Below, one piece after another: positions 11,322 to 22,270 of a stretch of DNA of 64,000 nt. Numbering within the stretch: position 1 is the first letter of the stretch; the number at the start of each line of letters is the position of its first letter. The stretch comes from Scilla litardierei. Taxonomy: Eukaryota > Streptophyta > Magnoliopsida > Asparagales > Asparagaceae. The position numbers and the translations under genes are program-made. The notes under the pieces are model-generated. The model searched no databases and had not been told where the DNA came from. It saw only the letters and a program-made list of their open reading frames with translations. The DNA lies in contig CM061142.1 of NCBI GenBank assembly GCA_030789695.1, forward strand, positions 603,827,659-603,891,658, in the 5' to 3' direction.

Positions 11322-13807
11322 AGAAGATCAAGTGCTTTAAGTGCAACAAGTACGGTCACTTCGCCCGTACGTGTACGGATGGCAGTGATAAGGTAACTTG
11401 TAGGGCTAGTTACATATGTGTTTCTAGTTCCATGTTTCTTGCTGAATCTAACTATTTTTTGTTGATTGATTCAGGGGCCACAGACCACGTAGCGAAGGAC
11501 AGAAGGTTCTTCGTAGAGTATCAAAGGATAACTCAAGGAACAAAGTGGATATACGTCGGCAACAACACTCGTGTTGAAGTCAAGGGCGTCGGAACATGCA
11601 AGCTTGTTCTCGACAACGACCGGACTCTATTATTGCACGACTTCCTCTTTGCTCCAGATATTCGAAGGAATATCATATACGTGGTCATGTTAAAGTCTTT
11701 AAGTTATGAATGGAGGTTCTATAAACAAAATGTTGACCTTGTTTGTAATAGTTCTTTAGTTGGGTCGGGTAATGTTTGTAATGGATTGATTGTATTAAAC
11801 ACTATGTGTGATGATTCTTCTTCTATTAATGAAAGTTTCCATTTGACAAATGCTTCTAACTCTAAATCTGAGATCATTTGTTGGCATGCAAGACTTGGTC
11901 ACATTGGACCAACTAGAATGGATAGACTTGCCAAAAGTGGCTTGCTATCTAATGTTTCAAAAGTTGAAATGTCAACTTGCGAACATTGTCTTGTAGGGAA
12001 AACTTGTCGCAAGCCATTTGGAACTGGCACAAGGGCCGAAGTTCCATTACAGCTTATCCATTCAGACATTTGCGGTCCAATGAATGTTAAGACAAGACAC
12101 GGGAAGTCCTATTTCATTGATGACTTCACCCGTTTCGGTCACATTTATTTGATTTCCCACAAACATGAAGCTTTAACTTGCTTCAAAAACTATATGAGTT
12201 TAGTGGAAAATCAACTAAATGGCAAGATAAAGGTCTTGCGAACCGATCGGGGTGGAGAATATCAATCAACGAGTTTTAAGGAACTCTGTGATGAAAAAGG
12301 CATATTTCATCAAATAACTATGCCTTATACTCCGCAACAAAACGGTGTTGCGGAAAGAAGAAATAGGACATTGATGGAAATGATCCAATCAATGATGTCT
12401 CAGGCAAATTTGCCTATCACCTTTGGGGGTGATGCATTATTGACGGCAGCATTCATCTTAAACCGTGTACCCTCGAAGTCGGTAATTTCTACTCCTTATG
12501 AGTTGTGGAACAATAGAACTCCAGACTTAAGCATTCTAAAACCTTGGGGTTGTGCCTCTTATGCACATTTATCCTCTCACAAATATGGCAAACTTGGGCC
12601 ACGTGGGAGGAAGTGTATCTTCATCCGATACGCTGAAAACTCCAAAGGATATGCTTTCGTCGGTCAAGAGGACAATAGGGGTCTTATAGAATTCGAATCG
12701 AGGGATGTTGTCTTCTTGGAAAATGAGTTTCCAAGACAGGGTGAGATAAGTCAAGACTTATCCTTGTTTGAGACTTGGGATCAAGAAGGATCGGAACGTT
12801 CGAGTGGGAGAATTCTTGGTGAAGAAGAAAATACGTTTCAAACTTCACCAATGAATGATACGAACGATACCAATCCTATTCCGAGTGGGAGTGATGTTAT
12901 TCCAAGTGGGAGTGATGTCGTTCCATGTGGGAGTGATCAAACTCAAACAAGACGTAGTAATCGAACGAGGCTAACACCTCTGAGATTTGAGGATGAATTT
13001 CCTCAAACATTCATGACATTACTACAAGATGATGACGAACCTGCAAATTTCAAACAGGCCGTCACATGCCCTGCTAAAGATAAATGGATAGCGGCAATGG
13101 AAGAAGAACTTCAATCCATGAAAACAAACCAAGTCTGGGACTTGGTTGATTTACCTAAGGGATGTAGAGCCATTGGGAACAAGTGGGTTCTCAAAATCAA
13201 GCATAAGGCTGATGGCTCCATCGAGAAATATAAAGCTCGCCTTGTTGCGAAAGGTTTCACGCAACAGGAAGGAATAGACTACGAAGAGACTTTCTCTCCT
13301 GTCGTGCGTTTTACCTCCATTCGCTTAATTCTAGCAATGGTGGCTTGTTTGGACCTCGAGTTACATCAGATGGATGTAAAGACTGCTTTTCTTAACGGAG
13401 AACTAGATGAGGAGATCTACATCGAACAACCAAACGGGTTTGTACAAGAAGAAAATAAACATAAGGTTTGTAAACTTCATAAATCCATATATGGTCTTAA
13501 ACAATCCTCAAGGCAGTGGTATATGCGCTTTCAAGAAGTCGTTTTGTCGTATGGTTTCTCCATGCTCGACGAAGACAACTGCGTATATATTAAGAGGATT
13601 AAAAACAAGTATGTAATTATGTCTCTTTATGAAGATGACATACTTATAGCCGGAAATGATAAGCGTCTTATCTTGGATATCAAAGCTTGGCTTTCGTCCG
13701 TCTTTGAGATGAAAGACATGGGTGAAGCTGCATATATCCTTGGGGTTAAGGTCTCAAGGAATCGTTCCAAGAAACTTCTTTCTCTCTCTCTCAAGAGACA
13801 TATATAA
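11316..13807 (+). pseudogene. pol: Copia copy 2 CCHC-protease-integrase-RT segment
   Basis: One long open stretch carrying the knuckle CFKCNKYGHFARTC, protease DSGATDH, integrase finger and core, and RT. The frame also runs upstream to 11228, but that part overlaps gag in the wrong frame. Changes relative to copy 1: a 9-bp in-frame deletion (three residues) just before the integrase DDFTRF motif, and YEDD instead of YLDD in the RT catalytic box, which keeps both aspartates. It ends because a CT-dinucleotide run near 13788-13797 is 2 bp longer than in copy 1. Confidence 0.88.
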
Positions 13808-14601
13808 AGAAAGTTTTAGAACGGTTTAATATGCAGGACTGCAAGCCAATTGATACTCCAATAAGCAAAGGCGAGGGTCTATGTTTGGAAATGTGTCCCA
13901 AAGATCCAAAAGAAAAGAAAGCTATGGAAAAGGTTCCATACTCCAGTGCTGTCGGGAGTCTGATGTACGCTATGATGTGTACCAGACCGGACATTTGCTA
14001 TGGTGTTGGTATGGTAAGCCGTTACCAATCCAACCCAGGACAGGCACACTGGAAAGCGGTGAAGAGGATATTAAGGTACCTCAAAGGGACTGCGGACTAT
14101 GCGTTATGCTATCAAGGCAATACCTTGAGACTCGAATGCTATACCGATGCTGATTGGGCAGGTGATCTCGACGAGCGAAGATCTACCTCAGGATTTGTTT
14201 TCTTGCTTGGGAATGGTGCAATATCCTGGAGCAGCAAGAAACAAACCTGCATCGCTCTATCAACCATGGAAGCCGAATTCATAGCATTCAGCATGGCGGT
14301 CCAAGAAGCTGTTTGGCTTAGGAAATTCTTAGACAGGCTGACGAATGCCACTGACTCGAGCACTGTTCCTATATACAGTGATAGTCAAGCTTCGATTGCC
14401 TATGTCAAAGATCCTAAATTTCATTGTAAGACCAAACACATTGATATTTGATTCAAGTTTGCGAAGGACTATGACAAACGAAAGGAAGTAGACATAGGAT
14501 ACATATCCACGCATGAGATGATAGCGGATCCCCTTACTAAGGCGATCCCCAGAGATGTGTTCTACAAACACTTATCATCTATGGGAATGCGTAGGTGCTG
14601 A
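13808..14601 (+). pseudogene. pol: Copia copy 2 RT end and RNase H
   Basis: After the frameshift the reading frame continues (open from 13831) through the RT C-terminus and RNase H with YTDADWAGD and YSDSQAS. A TGA at about 14449-14451 replaces the CGA arginine codon of copy 1. The remaining C-terminus is readable to the natural TGA at 14599-14601. Confidence 0.85.
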
Positions 14602-15658
14602 GCTGTATCTTGTAATATTTCCCATGTCTATAGAAGATCAAAGTTTAATAAAAGAAAGAAGTTCTTTTATATATTGCATACAAGTTTCTTACAAATGATT
14701 TTATACATTTGTGTTTGAGTCTCAGCTATTTTATTGTGTGTATGTCGGACAGATTAAGGTTGGCTCTCTCACATGAGCAACCACCTTATCTTATCAGATG
14801 GATAAGATAGAGATGAGACTAGTTTAAAGTCAAAATCATTAGACAAATGATTTAGAGTCGTGACTTAAACAAGATAGTCGAATAAAAGATCTGCATCATA
14901 TGGATGCTTACAAAAGATCTGAGATCTGTATCACAAGGATATTTGAAAGAGATCTCATAGGATTTTTAAATCCTATCTGTCTTATGCAGGATGAGAGTCC
15001 GTGAATATTTCACGAGTAGTAAGGGGACTCAAAAAGATAGGCACTGTGGTGTCTGATCTTTTCATCCGTACAACATCATTAAGACATACTCTCCCTGGGA
15101 AAGGAGTGATGTTGTAATACGTGTTCATACCACGTATGCATTTCGACCACTGAGTTAGTAGCAATAGTGTTTGCTATTATGTGAGACTCAAAGGCCATAC
15201 TGGTCTTAACTCTTACCCTCAAGGACTCCAATTGATTCCTTTAGATTTGACGAGATGATCGCTATCTTAGCATGTTGCTAATGGGCTATGATAATTCGGC
15301 TCGGCGGGGCACGTTAGAAAAGCGAATCAAGTCAAGATCAGAAGGTTCGCTAGAAGAGGAAGATTGATTTCATATTCACATTTGGACTTTAAATGATTCA
15401 AAGCTGGCCAGCCAATTGTAATCCAGATGGGATTCAATTGTTGAATATAAAGTATAAGAAATGTGAAGAAATAATCTAGGGTAAAGCATGCGTTGAACTA
15501 CTCAACTTTGCACCTTCGAGGTCGTTGTGTATCTCTAACAAGTGCACAACAACAGACTCTACGCGCATGACGGTCGCACGGTCTATTTCTCGGTATGATA
15601 GATAAAAGAACTAAGAGAAAGACGTTCTCTTACAATCCCCTCAAGTGTGAGTGGGAGA
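14602..15658 (+). other. Copia copy 2 3' non-coding region and polypurine tract
   Basis: Near-identical counterpart of 8336-9392. It ends with the GAGTGGGAGA polypurine tract at 15649-15658 before LTR 3. I see no coding content. Confidence 0.75.
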
Positions 15659-16284
15659 TGTTGGATATGGAAGACGTTTGTACACCCTTGTGGGGGATGT
15701 ACGAGGGAATACGGACCTCGAACGTCGCGTACACGAAGTCGTGTGCAAAGGGAATATGTTCCCTTGCAGAGAGGATCTCTGGATGAGTAGGAAAGTCGCA
15801 TTATATATGCATAAGTGCATGCGACATATGGCTAATAAAGGGGGAATATCTTAAGCTTATGTTGTACCATGCATATGGTACAACTTAAGCTTATAATGTG
15901 TCATGTATCATGATACACCTTAGTTAAATTGTTCCAAAGGAACAATTTACCCTAAAATAACTACCTTGGGGGCTATAAATAAGACCCAAGGGTAAGCCAT
16001 TTCTTACACTTTTGCATGGCATTCTTGCATGCATTTTCATTCTAGCGAAGCTCTGCCGAAATACTTCCTCTCTCTTTATCCAAGTTCTTAATCTAAAGTA
16101 GAGATTTAGATTGTGGATTTAGTAGCCTTACTCCGTTCGTGAGAAGACTCGATCCGTCGTGGCGAATCCGAAGGCAAAGTTTCGAGACTACCGTTCCGCA
16201 TACGCAAGCGTAAGTCTCAACTTTATTTATCGATCCTAACTCTGTTTTGATAGGATCCTACATTTGTTTTGGCAGGTTTCAACA
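15659..16284 (+). repeat. Copia array LTR 3 (626 bp)
   Basis: Full LTR from TGTTGG to TTTCAACA with TATA box TATAAATA at about 15974. It is 22 bp longer than LTR 1 because of a short duplication before the end (two copies of a TTTTG/CAGG or TAGG word around 16245-16275). It is followed by gtttc, the right target duplication. Confidence 0.9.
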
Positions 16285-16289
16285 GTTTC

Positions 16290-19200
16290 ACGGCTCATTT
16301 TCTCGCAAAACGACTTTGAATGATAGGGGCGTTTTAGTCATTTGACTCAAAACGCCGTTCCCAATTTTACGTAAATTCTTTGTAGGAGTTACGCACGATC
16401 GGGCTCTGTAGATCGGTGCGTCTCGTCTCCACGATCACCCCGGTATTTTCTTTGTAATTTTTGGACGTCGAGGGACCAATCTACTTAACTCATTACTAAG
16501 GTATATAAATTTATTTATTTTGTAAACTTCAAATTTTAAAAAGAAAATCCTGTACGTTTACTTTTTAAAAAACTTTTGGAATATTCTAACCTTTTATTCT
16601 TTTGTAATCAAAACATTGAAAAGGGGATCAAATCTGTTGTAATCAAATCCCTCCCCACTTTCCCCAAATCTCTACCCACTCCGCTCCCATTGTTCCACGT
16701 CACCAACCCAATTTCCTCATGTATATATCTCTCTCCTACCCCTATATAGTAACCTAGGGCTACAAATAGCTCCCAGCCATAATAATCAAACCCATATATA
16801 TATTTTTACAACAGAACCTAGTCCCCTACGTTCAACTTCTCCTCCCTCTTTCCTTTCTCTCCCCCCTAGCCCACCTCCGGGCCAACTCGACCCACGCCGA
16901 CAGCCCTCTGCTCCCCGACCCCGGCGTCACCTCAGCCCCGTGCCCCGCCTTCCATCTCTCAGGTCAGTCCTCCCCTCTCGACAGCCGGCGATCCTCACTC
17001 TTCCATCGAGATCTCGTCGACGATCCCCGACGCCAACGAAGCCGACGTGGCTGCTCGCTACCGAAGGCCGACGACCGACTTCATCCCCAGGCCGCCCATC
17101 TCCCCCGCTGCAACCGCCAACCTCCTCTCCAGACCAGCAAACCGCCAGCACCCGAACCCACCTCCTTCGCCCCCGTCCACCGTCAGCCCATCTCCGAGCC
17201 CCGTCGACATTCACTCACTGTCGCGCCATCAACACCTCTCTGCCATTTTTCCGAAGCCGTCGTGCCCCAACTGACTGCCGTTCACCTCTCGCCCTCCCTC
17301 CAATCGACCCATAACCCCGACTCCATCCCCTGTTTTGCAACAGAGGAACCCAAGCTGGCACCTTGCCGCTTTTCCCCGACGGACCGTCGGCGATCTCCAT
17401 CTCCGGCGCCGCTTACGTGTGAGCAGCCACCGGCACCATTACCTCGCACGCCGCGCTGTCTCCAAACAACCTCGCGCTCCTCCGTCACTGCCTCCTTTAC
17501 CCTCCTTTCCTCAGGCTCTCGATCCCACCACCACCGCCTGCGACAACGACAACAAAAAGGGAACATGCAATCTGTAAGTTGTCTTACTTTCCTTTGTGAG
17601 CAGTGTTGCCATCCGACCCTTGCAAACATTTTAATTTGAGTTCTTGCGTAGGTCTCATCATGTCCACACGTTATAATTGTTGTAGTTGTTTATTATATGT
17701 GTATATTATTAAGGCCCAGCTCATATATATACACATATGTTATATACTTATATCTATTAATAATTGCAACTTGTTCGCATGTTACTCAATCTGTATTATT
17801 AAATCACGTAGGATAGCATATGGGGACGTACCTATGTGAACAGTGACTTTGATAAAGGTAAACAGTGCATGCAAACTAGTATAAGCTGTATTATACTATG
17901 CTATATGTAACAGTAAAATGTTTTATTATAAATTACTGTGGTGAATTTACATGTGAGATATTAGGTGCCTAAGTATTATAATCAGTATATACTATTCTAC
18001 ATAAATAATGATTTAGTTGTCAGGGTTATTATTGTTATTGATTGAAATTCTTTAGCTTATCATCTTGTAATTGGACGACACAGATTTGTCACCGTTCAGA
18101 CCCGACGTCCAATCTACGTTCAAACGCCGTAAAGGTTAGTCCCCTAACTTGTAGTAAGAACCCAAATCGTAGCAGAACAGAAAACCTAACTAAAAATCGG
18201 ACAACTGTAACTAAATTTATTTTTTGCTCCCTTAAAACGATGTGGAACCGTAGATCGACGATCGAACTTTTTGGACTGTGCACATAGGAAAGAAACATTG
18301 GATAGGCTGAACGGACACTTTCAAATTGACTCTGAACTATTAGGGTAGCCCGGTTTAACCTAGAAATGAACCCTAATAGACTTGATGGGAATCGCGACCT
18401 GACATCATCGCTGTGACCCCTTTTCTGACGGACTACCACGGACGCGACGACTGGACGAGACGCCCCGGGCAGACGACGCACTCGCCATCACAGGCAAGTG
18501 TATCCCACTTGCACTTTCGGCCGTGCTTAGGCCTTAGTAGGTTAGAACTGATAACTGTGAACAAATAGAACCGGACGTGAAATGATAGCGTCCGGGACGA
18601 CCCCTGACGGCTCAGACTTGACGACGAAGTCTGAGCCTGACAATAACAACTTTTGACATCGTAGGGCTATCATGTGTGTGCGTGTGTGTGGACACCTTAG
18701 AATAACCCTTCCCGTCTTGTCACGTCCCGTCCCGTCTTACACAGCCTGTGGACAATAGGGCACTCACCAGTGAGTGGGTGATCCCTTGTACTGATACACA
18801 GCCTGCGGGCAATAGGGCACTCACCAGTGAGTGGGTGATCCCTTGTCATGATACACAGCCCAGAGGGCAATAGGGCACTCGCCAAGCTAGAGCGAGTGAT
18901 CCCTTGTCGTGCTTGTCTTGTCTTGTCATACTTGGGGTTTGGGGTTGGGTTGAGCGTGCGCACGGCAAGAGGGTCTGATCCCCCTCGAACCGTAAGGCGT
19001 GAACCCTTTCATGTCTCACTTGTCTTGTCTTTTCTTGTCTCGTCTCGTCCCGACTTGTCTTGACACCTGTAGGTTAGTCCCGTAGTTGGTAGCACACGCT
19101 ACGACTACTACTTGCTATGCTTTACCTTCCTGCTACGTTACTTCTTTTGTTACTCAGTTATAACCCCAGCATGCTAATCAACCAGTAAATCATTGTTTAA

Positions 19201-19674
19201 AAGTTGATACACTTGCAGGAGAGTCTGACCACCTTTTGTAGACTTTACCTGACGTACAGTTTCCTTCTTTGGTGATGTACGTCAGGTGTTGAGCCAAAGT
19301 TCGTAGACGAGGTAGACTTACCGAGGACTATCCACCCAGAGTTCGTGCCTGATGAGGACCAGACTTAGAGGTCTCTTCTAACGTGGACGATCAAAGGTTA
19401 CTACTTTTAGCTTCTCTCTTTCGTTAGTTGTTGCCATGCCTAGGCTTCCCTCTTTTTAGACTTTTGTACTCGCTAGATATTTAAACTCTTGTGGTTAATG
19501 AATGCAACTTTCTTTCTGTACTTTTGTTGTTTCGAACTTTATAAATGCAAGAACCTGGAAAATATTTAAGATGGTACCCCTACAGACGCTTATTGGGTCT
19601 GAGCTTCACAGCTCCGGCCTAAGCGGGCCTTATTCACGCTTCGCCTCTGTCGTTTTGGGAAGTGGGGCGTGACA
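16290..19674 (+). repeat. Element A 5' LTR, second segment
   Basis: Resumes with ACGGCTC and matches 22435-25804. A TATA box (CTATATAG) lies near 16743. It is followed by a CpG- and pyrimidine-rich stretch (16860-17560) that ends in an AT-rich segment after a splice-donor-like CTGTAAGT (17575-17582). A 57-bp tandem repeat lies at 18739-18909. It ends GGGGCGTGACA. The proline/serine/arginine-rich open frames in the CpG-rich part are compositional and not credible genes. Confidence 0.88.
18739..18909 (+). repeat. 57-bp tandem repeat, three units (element A 5' LTR)
   Basis: Units start ACACAGCC at 18739, 18796 and 18853. Units 1 and 2 contain CACTCACCAGTGAGTG, a self-complementary word, inside AGGG...CCCT, so each can form a hairpin. 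Unit 3 has changed both arms together (CACTCGCC ... GCGAGTG), which keeps the pairing. The same three units lie in the 3' LTR. Confidence 0.85.
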
Positions 19675-22270
19675 GATTTTAGTGGTGGCCCATGCAGGTC
19701 TTGCAAAAGTTCGGAACAATAAGAGTGTTGCATTCATTTAATATCCAAGTACATGTCTAAATTAGAGTTACCCAGTCTTAGATGGTAGGAAGACTTAGAT
19801 AGGCATCCAGGTTTGATAGTCTAACACCTTGGTTAAGATTTAGTCATCCTCGTCCTAAGATACCTTAGTAGCACACACTTGACCCTGACCGTGTTAGATT
19901 TCTAGAGCCCTTCTTTTAGTCGTTCGTTCGGGTCCATCGACTTCGGGCCCATCAGAACTAACATTGATTCTCTTAGGAACCTTCCCATTAGATCCTGGTT
20001 ACAGTCTAGCTCATTAGGAAATCTTAGTGCCGAGCTCTCCTGATCTTTAGACGACCCGATAATTAGAATCCCTGACTTCTAGCGTCTTCCTGATCATTAC
20101 CCTTTTCGTGTTATCGACCGTAGAGTTCCATCGTAGCTTCGTGAATCGTATCCTAAGTGTATCCATCATGCGATCTTTTTCCTTTCTCCCAATTCACGTA
20201 ATCGTTCCTGACGAGTATCGTTGATCCTTCGAGTCTTTTCCTTTGCCAAGTCTGCTTCCTCTAAAAGTATTTTCGAAATTCCTTATTAAGTCCTTCGCTC
20301 AGCTTAATTTCTTTGAAACCCTCTTGAAATTTTCGTTGTTACTATCTCGTACTTATTTTCAAATCGGTATCTTTCATATTTTCAGTTTTAAAACCTTGTT
20401 AACATTTTGATAATTCAATTTATACTTTTTCTAGACTACAAGATCTATTTCTAACCACTTACCGTACGTACTTTTAGAATATTTTCTAAATCAAAGAGAA
20501 CTTTAAAATTTCTTCTCGTATATGTATAAACAGCCCTATGTTCATCGTGCTCATACTTCAAGAATCCTTGTTTAAACTTGCTTTCATTTGCAAAACAATC
20601 ATTTCACACCCTACCCTTCTTTCCTTCGTCTCACTCTTTTTCAGAATTGTAATTTTCTGCCATCTGCTCGTTTTTCTGTACCTAATTTTTGTAAGTATAA
20701 AAATGTAAGATATCGTGTTTCACACGTGATCTTTCTTTATTTTATTTGGAGCAATATCTTAGTTCCATCCAACCAGTCATCTCCTTATCCTCACCTTATC
20801 CAAACTCGCTTCTTCCGATCTTGTTTCATTTCTCTTTTGGTTCCGGTCCCTTTCTATCATGTAGACATGGTGCTTGTAGTTGTCTGTGTCATCTAGTTTA
20901 GTAGTGGGCCCTTGTTTTTTTTGTAATGTCGTCGTGGTGTATATACATAGGTATAGTGTGTAGACCTGTATAAGTGTTTTACTTTTAGGATCTTGATGTT
21001 TGTCTCTTGTGCCCTGTATGCATACTCAATGTGGTCCATGACATACATTTGGAGTTGTCTGAATGATGGTATTCATATTTGTGTGGATAACGTCATAACA
21101 GGTAAATTCCTTAGACCTAGTCCTCTGTATTATAGTTTAGCTTATTTTCCTGCTTATATATGTTTCAAAACCTATTTGTTTTCTTTAAATCAGATCTTTA
21201 AAGTTTTGAAACAAGCACACAAGTTCACAACGCACCTATTTTTCTCATCCCATACCTCAACCCTACACGTTTTTCCAAATATTTTAAAATCTGTCTTTGG
21301 CCTTAAACTTCTTCTTCTTTTCTTCGAGTGTGTTATCTTTTTGATTGTTATGATATCATTAGTACTAGCTATTATTCTTATAGGATCATGTTGCGGGTAG
21401 GCGTAGAGTGAGAGGAGATATACGGTAGCGGAGATTGGTTGAATTTGAACACAAAGACGTTTAAATAGATTTCTTTCGGATGACGACTCAGTGGAGAACT
21501 CTGATTTGATGAAATTATATATAGAAAGATGTGTACTTAATCGACCTGAAACTTGAGCGAGTGGTAGATAGGAGTAGTCATAAGATATGGTATGATTTAG
21601 AGTGACCATGAAATGATAAAAACATTTGGAGCGTCAAGACATGAGTATTAAGTTAACGTGAGAAGACATTGGGAATAACACGACGTGTTGAGATGAATGG
21701 ATGGTTAGGTAGGCGGAATTAATATTGGTTTGGATTAGTTATAGTGAGTAGGACGAGATGTGATTCTGATAGTTAAAATTATTTGGTGGATAAATTTATG
21801 GGAAGATATAACAAGGAATGTAATAAGGACACGGCGATTGTTGATTTGCGAAAGGTGTGATGAGATAGACAAAATTTTCGTCTTGGATTGGTGATCGACT
21901 AGAACTTAAGTTTAGCGATTGATTAATATGGGGAAGAGATTGAGAAATTTATAGATGTTGTGGAGCGATGATGTTTAATAGAGTGGTATGGTATGAGAAT
22001 ATGATTATTATCCTTTTATGAGAACCTGGGGTTGGAAATTTGAACAGCAGTGATGGGTCTATAGTTGAGTGTTAGGATGTGAGATTAGTCGTGGCTTTAT
22101 CCAGTGAAAAGGAGGGTTATGATGGATTATTTGAGGAACGATAATGAAGTTATAAGATTAGAGATCATGGTGTGGAAGATGGGAGTTATAAGCTTAAGTA
22201 TTTATAGATTTTATAATTATTATTAGTATTGGTGATTCCGAGGACGGAATCATTTCTAAGGTGGGTAGAA
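19675..22270 (+). other. Element A internal domain, non-coding
   Basis: 2.6 kb with no gag or pol motif on either strand. Up to about 21390 the + strand is strongly rich in C and T with few G; from about 21400 to 22270 it is rich in G and A with few C. Parts are recognisably related to the F internal domain, for instance TTTAGTCGTTCG near 19915 and the final CTAAGGTGGGTAG. The last bases before the 3' LTR (AAGGTGGGTAGAA) are the likely polypurine tract. Confidence 0.8.
19683..19700 (+). other. Putative primer-binding site of element A
   Basis: TGGTGGCCCATGCAGGTC begins 8 bp after the 5' LTR end and is identical in element F (55250-55267). It opens with TGG, as a primer site must, but is not the initiator-Met sequence. 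I cannot assign the tRNA from memory. Confidence 0.5.

Larger units (their letters stand above)
2163..16284 (+). mobile_element. Ty1/copia tandem array (LTR-internal-LTR-internal-LTR)
   Basis: Three direct LTRs (2163-2766, 9393-9970 truncated, 15659-16284) flank two copies of the same internal region. The array starts TGTTGG and ends TTTCAACA. Flanks are atttc (2158-2162) and gtttc (16285-16289). The uninterrupted site in the other LTR of element A reads cgtcgtttcacggct (from about 22426), so this is one insertion event. Unequal recombination between the LTRs of a single insertion would give this structure. Both polyproteins are broken. Domain order gag-CCHC-PR-IN-RT-RH is the copia order. 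Confidence 0.92.

Noticed and set aside
16927..17639. Proline/serine/arginine-rich open frames in the element A LTR (also 23071-23784)
   Set aside because: Explained by CpG-rich composition of an LTR leader. The open frames differ in length and phase between the two LTRs and show no known domain.
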